The translations under genes and the position numbers were made by a program. Source: Tolypothrix sp. NIES-4075 (lineage in GTDB: Bacteria > Cyanobacteriota > Cyanobacteriia > Cyanobacteriales > Nostocaceae). Taken from it: a DNA stretch of 64,000 bases. Location: NCBI RefSeq assembly GCF_002218085.1, contig NZ_BDUC01000003.1:26314-90313 (forward strand), read 5' to 3'. Below, one piece after another: positions 26,294 through 33,291 of this stretch (position 1 is its first letter; every line of letters begins with the position of its first letter). The notes beneath the pieces were generated by a model. That model was not told the origin of the DNA. It did not search any database and saw only the letters and a list, made by a program, of their open reading frames with translations.

Positions 26294-27580
26294 ATGAGTG
26301 GCAGCCCCAAGTTTTCAGAAGCTGAAATTGCGGAGTGGAAGCAAAAAATTCTAGAAGCTGAACGACAGCGGCGTTCAGAAGCAGAAGCCAGACGACGACA
26401 GGAAGCCGAGGAGCAGGAGCGACAACGACAATTGGAAATGTCTCGTTACCAAACCCATGTCCGGGTAAATGTGCTGCTGTCAGATTTACACTGGCAATGG
26501 GCAAATTTTTATCTTCAAGAAGCAGTGGCATTGGAATATCGTTGTCAGAATCAGAAGGATGCGATCGCCTCCGCAGAGTCACCAGAAAAACTGCTGGCTA
26601 TATCAGAAGAACTGGTGAGAATTGAACTGGCAATGCAATTCGCTATCAAGCGCAAGCGGTGGGATGAGGCAGAAAAGAAACGACGGGTAGACATCGAGCG
26701 ACAACAGTTTGAACTAGAGGAACTGCAACTTAGAGTGGCGCAAATTCCAGAGGCAGAAGCCTTGAAGTTCGATGCTGCGGGTCGGCAACTCTTGCAGTGC
26801 GTCCTCCAAAATGTGCTTGAAGCGATCGCAGTAGGGAACCCGGTAGCAGTGCGCCGACCTCTAGCAGAAGCAACAGCGTTGGTGCAGAAGCACGTCCGTC
26901 AAATTGTCCAAGGGCAGGCAGACAGCCGACAGCTACAGGCACAGGCAAATCAGCAGCTGGCAGAACTCCAAGTGATTTTGGCTGGTTTGAAGGCTGACCC
27001 CGTAGTGATGCGTTGGCAAACCGAAGCAGTGACAGAATTAGAGAATCAGACGAATGCAGCGAAACTGGCGATCGCGGACGGTCGGCTCAAACAGGTTATT
27101 TCCTGCTTAAGCCAGAGCCAGCAACGCTCTCAAATAATTATCGAGACTGCCAACACAGCTCAAATACAGGCAGAGCAACGGGATTATATTGCTGATAGCA
27201 TTGCCCAAACATTGCAGGAAATGGGTTTCAGCATTACCTTTCATCAACCAGAGCATCCAGAGCATCCAGCCAGTGCTATGATTCTAGGAGCCACCACCCA
27301 GACGGGCAAAGGGATTAGTGTCAGCGTCCCTATAGCGGGACAGGTGTTTTATGACGTAGACGGCTATGTCAAGCACAGCGTCGCTACGGTTGAGGGCAAT
27401 ACCGCTGCCGTCTGTGACGAAGCTGAACAGGTGCTTACCCAGATGCACACCTCCTTAGAGGACAAATTTGGTGTCATGATGGGCGAAGTGCTATGGCAGG
27501 GGAAAGACCCTAACCGCGTTCTCCGTCAAGCCGAACGGTTGCCAAATGGTCAGCGCTATCGAAAACTTAGGCAAATTTAG
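26294..27580 (+). CDS. Coiled-coil protein linked to AAA/LamG module
   Basis: The 428-residue protein opens with a highly charged helix (EAERQRRSEAEARRRQEAEEQERQRQ), followed by more helical coiled coil to about residue 300. The last 125 residues look globular (ADSIAQTLQEMGFSITF, GISVSVPIAGQVFYDVDGY, GEVLWQGKDPNRVLRQAERLP). I do not recognise the family. It follows the AAA gene by 34 bases and is probably co-transcribed, so it is a candidate adaptor or substrate for that ATPase. Confidence 0.75.
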   Translation: MSGSPKFSEAEIAEWKQKILEAERQRRSEAEARRRQEAEEQERQRQLEMSRYQTHVRVNVLLSDLHWQWANFYLQEAVALEYRCQNQKDAIASAESPEKLLAISEELVRIELAMQFAIKRKRWDEAEKKRRVDIERQQFELEELQLRVAQIPEAEALKFDAAGRQLLQCVLQNVLEAIAVGNPVAVRRPLAEATALVQKHVRQIVQGQADSRQLQAQANQQLAELQVILAGLKADPVVMRWQTEAVTELENQTNAAKLAIADGRLKQVISCLSQSQQRSQIIIETANTAQIQAEQRDYIADSIAQTLQEMGFSITFHQPEHPEHPASAMILGATTQTGKGISVSVPIAGQVFYDVDGYVKHSVATVEGNTAAVCDEAEQVLTQMHTSLEDKFGVMMGEVLWQGKDPNRVLRQAERLPNGQRYRKLRQI

Positions 27581-27675
27581 GCACTCAGCCGCAACCCCAA
27601 GCGCATCCTATTAAATAAACTTATCACGAACAGCAAAGCGCTTTTTTGAACCAGATACTCTAATTGCCTTCTTGA

Positions 27676-27768
27676 TAGGACTTACGCACTCCTTCATGAA
27701 TAACGAACCGCCAAGGCACGAAGGACACGAAGGAATAGGAGTTTGAGAGATATTTTGCGTAAGTCCTA
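27676..27768. repeat. MITE-like element, 93 bp
   Basis: Terminal inverted repeats TAGGACTTACGCA and TGCGTAAGTCCTA bound a short non-coding interior with AAGGCACGAAGGACACGAAGG. This is a widespread cyanobacterial miniature element. It lies between the convergent coiled-coil and cmr genes. Confidence 0.75.
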
Positions 27769-27819
27769 CTTGATTTAATTTTGGATAAAGTCGAGCTTAG
27801 AGGATGTTTTCAAAGTCCT

Positions 27820-29502
27820 TTACCAAAGTTGTTGAAAACCACCCGATCGCTTTTGTTGAGAATTGAGAAATTCCACAAACTGCTGTGATTCGTCGGAATC
27901 ATCAGGGAAAATTGTTAAAAGTTCTAAATATTGTCTAGTTTGCCTCGAAATAGGTTTACCATTAGGGTCTTCAGGATTTTTCACTAATCGCACCAGTGGA
28001 TACATCCGATGCCATAATCGACCGATTCGTCCCATTTGTCCGGTAATCGACGAACGATAAATCGAACCTTCTTGTTGTACTCCGCGAATCTCCTCTTGAT
28101 ATGGTTGATGTAACCAAAAAATAGCTTCGCTATCTTCTGCGTCGTTAGCTTCCCGTCCCCATACTTGAACTGTATCGTGATGCCATGCTTCTCGCCAAGG
28201 TGCTTTTTGAGCAGGATTGGGAGTTATACTTTGAAGTTGCATCCAATCTTGGGCTGTTTGCCTTACTTTATTGATAAATCCACCCACTTGCTCTAATTTG
28301 CGTACTTGCACGTCTGTAATGAGCGATCGCTCTCCCAACCATTGCCAATGACAACCAATTAGAGATTTATATTCGTTTTCATAGTATTCTTCATAGAATA
28401 AGCGATGATCTGCCCTTCGCCAAGATTTACCAAAGCCACCAAAAACCATCGCAAATCTAGTTAAAGCTGCAATCAATTTTTTCAGTGCTTCTTCATGTTC
28501 TGGGTTAGGTAGTTTTTTCGCTAATAACCAGGTTAATTCACCTTCTAAATTATATGTCGGTTGGATATAACCTGCTCTCCCAAAGCTTCCGGGATTATCC
28601 TTGAGAACCTGGAAACTCATTCCTAATAATCCAATGATTGCCTCACCTTGAATACCACCAAATAATTGATTAACAATTCTATCTGCCGTATCTGCGTTGG
28701 TCAGTCCCCCAAAAATCCGTAACGCATGACCTCGCACTGCTGCCCGGAAAATATTTGCCCGAAATTCCCCCGTCCCATCAATCAGCTTGGCTGCTTGCCC
28801 TTGACCTTTTAATTTTGTACGGTAAAGTACATTACCAGTATGCTTTTCCGGCTGTCCGTACCCAGCACAAACACGGCTACCAATGCCTGTAGAAATGGCT
28901 TTTTCCCAAATATTCCAGATTGTTTCCCACTCTGAGTCTTCTAATGGGGTGTTACTAGAAATACCAAATCTCAGTTCGGGTTTATGTAGAGAAATCTGAA
29001 TAAAAGCACCCCCATCTTTGTGACTTGATTTAACTTGCCAATTTTGCTGGGGGTGAACGATATCTACCAAATCTTCAGTCCAATGAGTGTTGGTAGGATA
29101 ACCACCATGAAAGCGTAAAATACCAGGTTTAAAATCATTATCTGGGAGGGATTTTCCACAATAGCGATCGCGTTGTTCATTTGTACAAGCACGACGGAAT
29201 ATACCCTTCATACTACTACCAGGATAAAATGCCCAGCCTCTTGCACCAATTACAGGACGAATTACACCATCATCTTGTCCGCTATTGGTAATAAATCGCC
29301 AGGTTAAATTATATGTGCGAGTTTGCACAAATTTCGCAGGTTCGGGAAGTTGAGGATAAGTCTTTTCTACCCATTCTGATGCCCAACGTGTAGCGTCTTG
29401 CTCTTGGGCACCGGGAATTAGTCGTTGAATTTGGCAGCGTCCTCCAATTTGTGCCCGAAACATCATCGGCACTTTTTTGGCTGGGTCGGGAATTACAGTC
29501 AT
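27820..29502 (-). CDS. cmr6: Cmr6/Cmr1-like two-RAMP fusion protein
   Basis: The 560-residue protein is about twice the length of a single Cmr6. The N-terminal half has the RAMP loop YPGSSMKGIFRRAC and GILRFHGGYP, typical of Cmr6. From about residue 245 a second RAMP-like unit begins (GEFRANIFRAAVRGHALRIFGG, QLFGGIQGEAIIGLLGM) that may replace Cmr1, for which no separate gene exists. Such fused forms are known from cyanobacterial III-B variants as I recall. In III-B complexes Cmr1 and Cmr6 cap the crRNA filament at the 3' end. Its ATG overlaps the cmr5 stop (ATGA) and has AAAGGAAA upstream. It is the last gene of the effector operon. Confidence 0.8.
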   Translation of the reverse strand: MTVIPDPAKKVPMMFRAQIGGRCQIQRLIPGAQEQDATRWASEWVEKTYPQLPEPAKFVQTRTYNLTWRFITNSGQDDGVIRPVIGARGWAFYPGSSMKGIFRRACTNEQRDRYCGKSLPDNDFKPGILRFHGGYPTNTHWTEDLVDIVHPQQNWQVKSSHKDGGAFIQISLHKPELRFGISSNTPLEDSEWETIWNIWEKAISTGIGSRVCAGYGQPEKHTGNVLYRTKLKGQGQAAKLIDGTGEFRANIFRAAVRGHALRIFGGLTNADTADRIVNQLFGGIQGEAIIGLLGMSFQVLKDNPGSFGRAGYIQPTYNLEGELTWLLAKKLPNPEHEEALKKLIAALTRFAMVFGGFGKSWRRADHRLFYEEYYENEYKSLIGCHWQWLGERSLITDVQVRKLEQVGGFINKVRQTAQDWMQLQSITPNPAQKAPWREAWHHDTVQVWGREANDAEDSEAIFWLHQPYQEEIRGVQQEGSIYRSSITGQMGRIGRLWHRMYPLVRLVKNPEDPNGKPISRQTRQYLELLTIFPDDSDESQQFVEFLNSQQKRSGGFQQLW

Positions 29503-29903
29503 TGATTGTTTCCTTTATAACGTTGCGTCCACCAAACAATACAGTCGCAAAGCTGGGTTAAAACTGCCAAAGCAACTCGCTGTTCGTCTATTTTTAACTT
29601 CCATAGTTCGTCAGACATTGCTTGAATTTGGTTGACATTATTGGCATTAACTGGTTCATTAGGAATTAAAACCCCCGCTTGTTCCATAACCCCCACTAGT
29701 GCGTCCCAAGTTTCTTTCCAATATGCAGACTTCTCTGGTTCCTTAGCTTGCAAACGCAGATGTTCACCCCAAAAACGCTCTAACCCGTAAGCAACAGCCA
29801 TACGCATTTTATACGACTGATTGAGAGACTTTTCATCGCGCTTTTTGGCAGAGAGTACCAATTTTTGCGCTTCCCTGTCTAAATCGTAAGATTTCCAACC
29901 CAT
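29499..29903 (-). CDS. cmr5: Cmr5, small subunit of type III-B effector
   Basis: The 134-residue all-helical protein starts MGWKSYDLDREAQKLV and contains KMRMAVAYGLERFWGEHLR and LKIDEQRVALAVLTQLCDCIVWW. Size, helical pattern and position between cmr4 and cmr6 identify the small subunit (Cmr5/Cas11 type), which lines the belly of the complex and contacts target RNA. The ATG at 29903 was chosen over an upstream in-frame start at 29936 that would overlap cmr4. Only two bases separate it from the cmr4 stop. Confidence 0.82.
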   Translation of the reverse strand: MGWKSYDLDREAQKLVLSAKKRDEKSLNQSYKMRMAVAYGLERFWGEHLRLQAKEPEKSAYWKETWDALVGVMEQAGVLIPNEPVNANNVNQIQAMSDELWKLKIDEQRVALAVLTQLCDCIVWWTQRYKGNNQ

Positions 29904-29905
29904 AA

Positions 29906-30712
29906 TTAATAGTCTCCTGCTAATCTGACTCGACAATGACCAAATCCAATGGACTCCAAACCACCAAAATATAATTCTTGGGATGTTTTTTCACCAAAAG
30001 GTTTCCAACCTTTTTCCTTCAAAGCAACGGGAAATATCAAAATACTTCCTTCCGGTAAAGCTTCGACGTTAAAAAATGCTTTTCCATCCACCCTTTTCTC
30101 ATCATCTGCTAACTTCACCCGACTTTGACGATAAAGCCCCATATCGTGCAACATGGCGATATCATTGTCAGCAACTACCAGCAAATTATCGGTATTTAAA
30201 TCAGCATCGGTTGGTATCCAATCTGAGAGATTATCTTCATGTTCAATTTCGATAAAACCCAGGTTGAAAAAGAGAACTCGGTGATTAGTCCCAACTTGAC
30301 GACTTTGGAGAGCTTTCGGTGCTGTATATGGCTTGGGTAAATCTGCGTTGATACCAGCAACTAGCTTGTAGCGTTTGAGTAACCGAGGACATGTAACCCA
30401 TATAATTGGTTGACCGGGACAAAATACTGGTAGCCATACCAAAGAAGCATATTCAAATTTTACACTAGCTTCGGTCGTGGCATTTTCTGCTCCTAGTGTA
30501 GCTTCATGACCATACCATTGACTTTCTGAACCTTTTTCATGCGATCGCATATCTGCTCTAAATCTACCCCGAATCGAACTACCAGGAATAATCCCCGTTT
30601 GGGTAAATTGGTCGCGGAAAATCAAGTTTAAATTACCCGTTTCTTCTCCCGCACTAGCTCCAATATGCAGAGGTGCTAAGGTTTCAATGATGCCGTATGC
30701 TTTGTGATACAT
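29906..30712 (-). CDS. cmr4: Cmr4, backbone Cas7 subunit of type III-B effector
   Basis: The 268-residue product starting MYHKAYGIIETLAPLHIG is a RAMP of the Cmr4/Cas7 family. It has IIPGSSIRGRFRADMR and the final ELYFGGLESIGFGHCRVRL glycine loop. Cmr4 polymerises along the crRNA and cleaves target RNA every six nucleotides. The catalytic Asp is usually in the N-terminal loop near RFRADMR, where an Asp is present. A longer frame from 30769 adds SRHYIQNLKSKTQNLK, translated low-complexity spacer DNA, so ATG 30712 is preferred. It is separated from cmr3 by 1.4 kb of unusual sequence. Confidence 0.88.
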   Translation of the reverse strand: MYHKAYGIIETLAPLHIGASAGEETGNLNLIFRDQFTQTGIIPGSSIRGRFRADMRSHEKGSESQWYGHEATLGAENATTEASVKFEYASLVWLPVFCPGQPIIWVTCPRLLKRYKLVAGINADLPKPYTAPKALQSRQVGTNHRVLFFNLGFIEIEHEDNLSDWIPTDADLNTDNLLVVADNDIAMLHDMGLYRQSRVKLADDEKRVDGKAFFNVEALPEGSILIFPVALKEKGWKPFGEKTSQELYFGGLESIGFGHCRVRLAGDY

Positions 30713-30995
30713 TTTAAGATTTTGGGTTTTGGATTTGAGATTTTGGATGTAGTGGCGTGACACAGCCAAAATACTACATGATCAAATTGCCTAAACATAT
30801 GAAAAATAAGTGTTTAGTCAACTTTTCTATTGCATTAGTTTAGTCGTGTCATGTCAGTAGGATGCATTAGCGGGTAGCTGTAAAAGTTAGGTTCCAAGAT
30901 GTATTGTGATAAAAGAAAGAGAAACGTAGCGAGAGCATTTTTATAATTCCCTTTTTGACTACGTTTACCCCTTCTTTAATATCCAAGTATTAAAT

Positions 30996-31277
30996 TCAAG
31001 GCTTCAGTATCTCTTCTATTGATAGCCAGATAACAACAGATGCACCCACTAAGAGGGTGATGGTATCATCGCCTAACAACCTCATCAAATGCTGCGAAGT
31101 CAATGCTTTGTAAATGATGCTGCTACCTGTTACAACTCCAAAAGCACTAATTATGACCCTGAGAAACTGCGTTAACCCCAATTGCCAGGGTCTTCCCGAA
31201 AAAACTGCAATAACTAGATTACAGGCAATATAGAAAAGAATTATCCCGATCCAAAATATTAACGTGCGTTGAGACAT
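30996..31277 (-). CDS. Small three-helix membrane protein inside the cmr operon
   Basis: This 93-residue protein is not a recognised family. It has three hydrophobic segments at about 6-27 (LIFWIGIILFYIACNLVIAV), 38-58 (FLRVIISAFGVVTGSSIIYK) and 72-90 (TITLLVGASVVIWLSIEEIL), with a short polar loop before the last. A strong GGAGG lies four bases before the ATG at 31277, so it is very likely translated. It sits on the operon strand between cmr3 and cmr4 with no other cas-type gene. Membrane proteins acting as type III ancillary effectors are known, so this is a candidate, but no CARF-like sensor is present. Confidence 0.7.
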   Translation of the reverse strand: MSQRTLIFWIGIILFYIACNLVIAVFSGRPWQLGLTQFLRVIISAFGVVTGSSIIYKALTSQHLMRLLGDDTITLLVGASVVIWLSIEEILKP

Positions 31278-31771
31278 AAAGCCTCCATGTACGTATCTAG
31301 CTTGTAAACGTAGAGAATATTCAATTCACACGGAAAACCGATGTTGCAAGCAATGCTATACGAACAGATCGTATAAAAGTCCAAGCACTGCCGGATATAG
31401 AACATCGTGTCATGCAAAATTGAACGCAAGCTTGATAGGTAACGTAAAAGGCTATTTGACCTTAGTGTCAAAAATATTACGAATTTATACTTCCGTTCGA
31501 TTGTTGTAGCGTCCTTCTGTTGGACAACCTGTGGAAGCACACTTGAAAGCACATGAGTTTCTACATGAAACCCAATATTAGCTGTTTCTTGGTTTAGTTT
31601 GTTATTCACGTTGATATTTCTCTGCGTACCTGTAAAACGTTTATCAGCGATACTGGAAAATCCTCCAGAATCGGTTAAGACTACCCTTTTCATGTAAAAA
31701 TCTGTACCTGTGAAACGTTTATCAGCGATACTGGGAAATCCTCCAGAATCCGTTAAGACTACCTTTTTCAT
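31259..31771 (-). CDS. ORF with tandem peptide duplication, unknown
   Basis: The 170-codon frame has AGGAG eight bases before its ATG at 31771. Its first 49 codons contain two copies of VVLTDSGGF-SIADKRFTGT spaced 26 residues apart (78 bp), each copy preceded by Met-Lys. The rest is low-quality: it is rich in Cys, Tyr and Ile, has no domain, and the last 19 bases overlap the next gene. It may be translated only as a short peptide, or the downstream part may be decayed. The duplicated DNA partly matches the segment after the solitary CRISPR repeat at 31953. Confidence 0.4.
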   Translation of the reverse strand: MKKVVLTDSGGFPSIADKRFTGTDFYMKRVVLTDSGGFSSIADKRFTGTQRNINVNNKLNQETANIGFHVETHVLSSVLPQVVQQKDATTIERKYKFVIFLTLRSNSLLRYLSSLRSILHDTMFYIRQCLDFYTICSYSIACNIGFPCELNILYVYKLDTYMEALCLNAR

Positions 31772-31916
31772 ACGAAAGACTCCTAATTTAGATATAACTC
31801 AGTATATAGCACATTTCGTTTGGGTAAAAGTCAAAAAAATAACTTGATGTTCAAAATTTATTTTAAGTAATGCGAATAAATATTAAGATTTAATATTTAT
31901 GTAACTAAAATTTAAG

Positions 31917-31946
31917 TTAAGATAATGTTAATGAAATCAATAATAT
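31917..31946 (+). promoter_or_regulatory. Candidate promoter for crRNA-like RNA
   Basis: TTAAGA (31917-31922, 4 of 6 matches to TTGACA) and TAATAT (31941-31946) are 18 bases apart. Transcription would begin at about 31953, precisely at the first base of the solitary CRISPR-like repeat. It is a sequence match only. Confidence 0.4.
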
Positions 31947-31952
31947 GGTTTC

Positions 31953-32076
31953 CCCCACAACTTGGGTTAAAGTTGATTAGTTGGAAACAAGATAAAAAAT
32001 AGCGTACCTGTGATACGCTTATCCAAAAACATAGCTAAATAGCAAGAGTGATTAAACATAAAATATTACTCTTGCT
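31953..32076 (+). ncRNA. Candidate crRNA-like RNA with solitary divergent CRISPR repeat
   Basis: Positions 31953-31988 match the array repeat, in crRNA sense, at 29 of 36 positions without gaps, including the first six bases CCCCAC and the last fourteen GATTAGTTGGAAAC. The seven differences fall at repeat positions 7-9 and 19-22. There the pairs 7-22, 8-21 and 9-20 change from C-G, G-C, A-T to A-T, A-T, C-G, and the mismatch 10-19 becomes T-A, so the hairpin is preserved. A spacer-like stretch follows, then an inverted repeat AGCAAGAGT/ACTCTTGCT (32041-32076). It lies antisense to the cmr operon. Whether it is transcribed is unknown. Confidence 0.55.
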
Positions 32077-32178
32077 GTTAGTTATTGTTTCAAATAGTTA
32101 TTTACTTAAAATTTTAATGTAGAAACATTTCATGAAATGCTTCTACATCGTTTGCAGCAGATATTTAATCTATATTTT

Positions 32179-33291
32179 TTACGTGATCGCACTTGGTAAA
32201 GGTAGCGCTAACCCACATCCCCAGCGTTTGAGTGATGGTCCTTCTTGGGGGAACCAATTGTCATCCCAATCTTGCCAAGCTTGATTTATTCCTTCTTCCA
32301 ACACGTAAACAGTACCGGCAGGAACCGCATAACGTCCTCTAGAAAGCAGCTTCGTGTCACCTTTCCCACCCAAGCGGTAACGAAAGGGTATGGGACGATC
32401 GGTGAAAAGTGCTTCTACTTTCCAAACTGTACCTTCGTTGATTTCTTCATCTTGATTCTTAGCTGTTTGCAAACAAATAGGTTCTCGTTTCGATAAACGA
32501 TTGGAACCCCAAACCGCAGGTGTAATTAAGGCAAAAGCATTTCCTACGGCTTTTTTTAACAAATTAGCGATCGCACTACAAATAGGTTCGCATCGTACAT
32601 CAACCATATGTCCCTCACCACCAAACCGATACCAACCAGGTTCAAGTTTGGTGTTGGAGAGATAAACTAAACCAGTACCAGTTTCCATTTGCACTGAGTT
32701 TTCCAGAAACAAACTCCCTTGCGTTTCGTGATTTCTAATAACATGTCGTTCATGCAGTTCTAGACGTGGGTGTAAATGTGCTAAAAACTTCCAGGGGTTT
32801 TTCTTAACTACTTTAGGTTTATTCCAGTCATTAATAGCTAACCAAGTATTACTCTCGTATTTTTCATTTGGACTTTCACCTTGTTGATTTAGCCATACTT
32901 TTTTTTCACTTTTCCAGCTTAATTTATCTACGATTTTTCCATATTTTTTCCCAGCTTCAACTTTAACTAAATAGTTGCGTGGAGTCGGTACATAAAAGTT
33001 CTGGTTGCTTGACGTTAATTCGTCTACATTCCCCCAAAATGGTCCAGCTAACATCAAATCGCGGATATCTGCATCTTTACAACAAGCTGCAAACAAACCT
33101 GATAAAGTCGCAGCACTGGGAGGAAAACTACTACCAGAACGTCCTACCAAGTTTTCTGGTGATAGAAATCTTCCCGAACTACCGTAGAGTAAACCCAAGG
33201 GTTCGATGATAATTAGATGTGTAAAGGGAGAACGGGGAGGAAGATATTTTGGTTCTTTGGATGTGTTTTCTGTGGTTTCTATTGCTGACAT
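32179..33291 (-). CDS. cmr3: Cmr3, Cas5-type subunit of type III-B effector
   Basis: The 370-residue protein has the Cmr3 hallmarks FTHLIIIEPLGLLYGSSGRF, the SSFPPSAATLSGLFAA RAMP segment, FYVPTPRNYLV, and the closing GLALPLP. It binds the 5' handle of crRNA next to Cas10. Start ATG 33291 lies within the 3' end of cas10, so the two are coupled. No upstream Shine-Dalgarno is clear, as is common for overlapping genes. Length is normal. Confidence 0.88.
   Translation of the reverse strand: MSAIETTENTSKEPKYLPPRSPFTHLIIIEPLGLLYGSSGRFLSPENLVGRSGSSFPPSAATLSGLFAACCKDADIRDLMLAGPFWGNVDELTSSNQNFYVPTPRNYLVKVEAGKKYGKIVDKLSWKSEKKVWLNQQGESPNEKYESNTWLAINDWNKPKVVKKNPWKFLAHLHPRLELHERHVIRNHETQGSLFLENSVQMETGTGLVYLSNTKLEPGWYRFGGEGHMVDVRCEPICSAIANLLKKAVGNAFALITPAVWGSNRLSKREPICLQTAKNQDEEINEGTVWKVEALFTDRPIPFRYRLGGKGDTKLLSRGRYAVPAGTVYVLEEGINQAWQDWDDNWFPQEGPSLKRWGCGLALPLPSAIT

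Larger units (their letters stand above)
31772..32178. other. Intergenic region inside the cmr operon
   Basis: The 407 bases between cmr3 and the duplicated-peptide ORF are AT-rich and hold no protein frame of note. They contain a palindromic stretch near 31877-31900 and the candidate small RNA unit at 31917-32076 described separately. A gap this long is odd in an operon whose other cas genes overlap or nearly touch. Confidence 0.6.
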
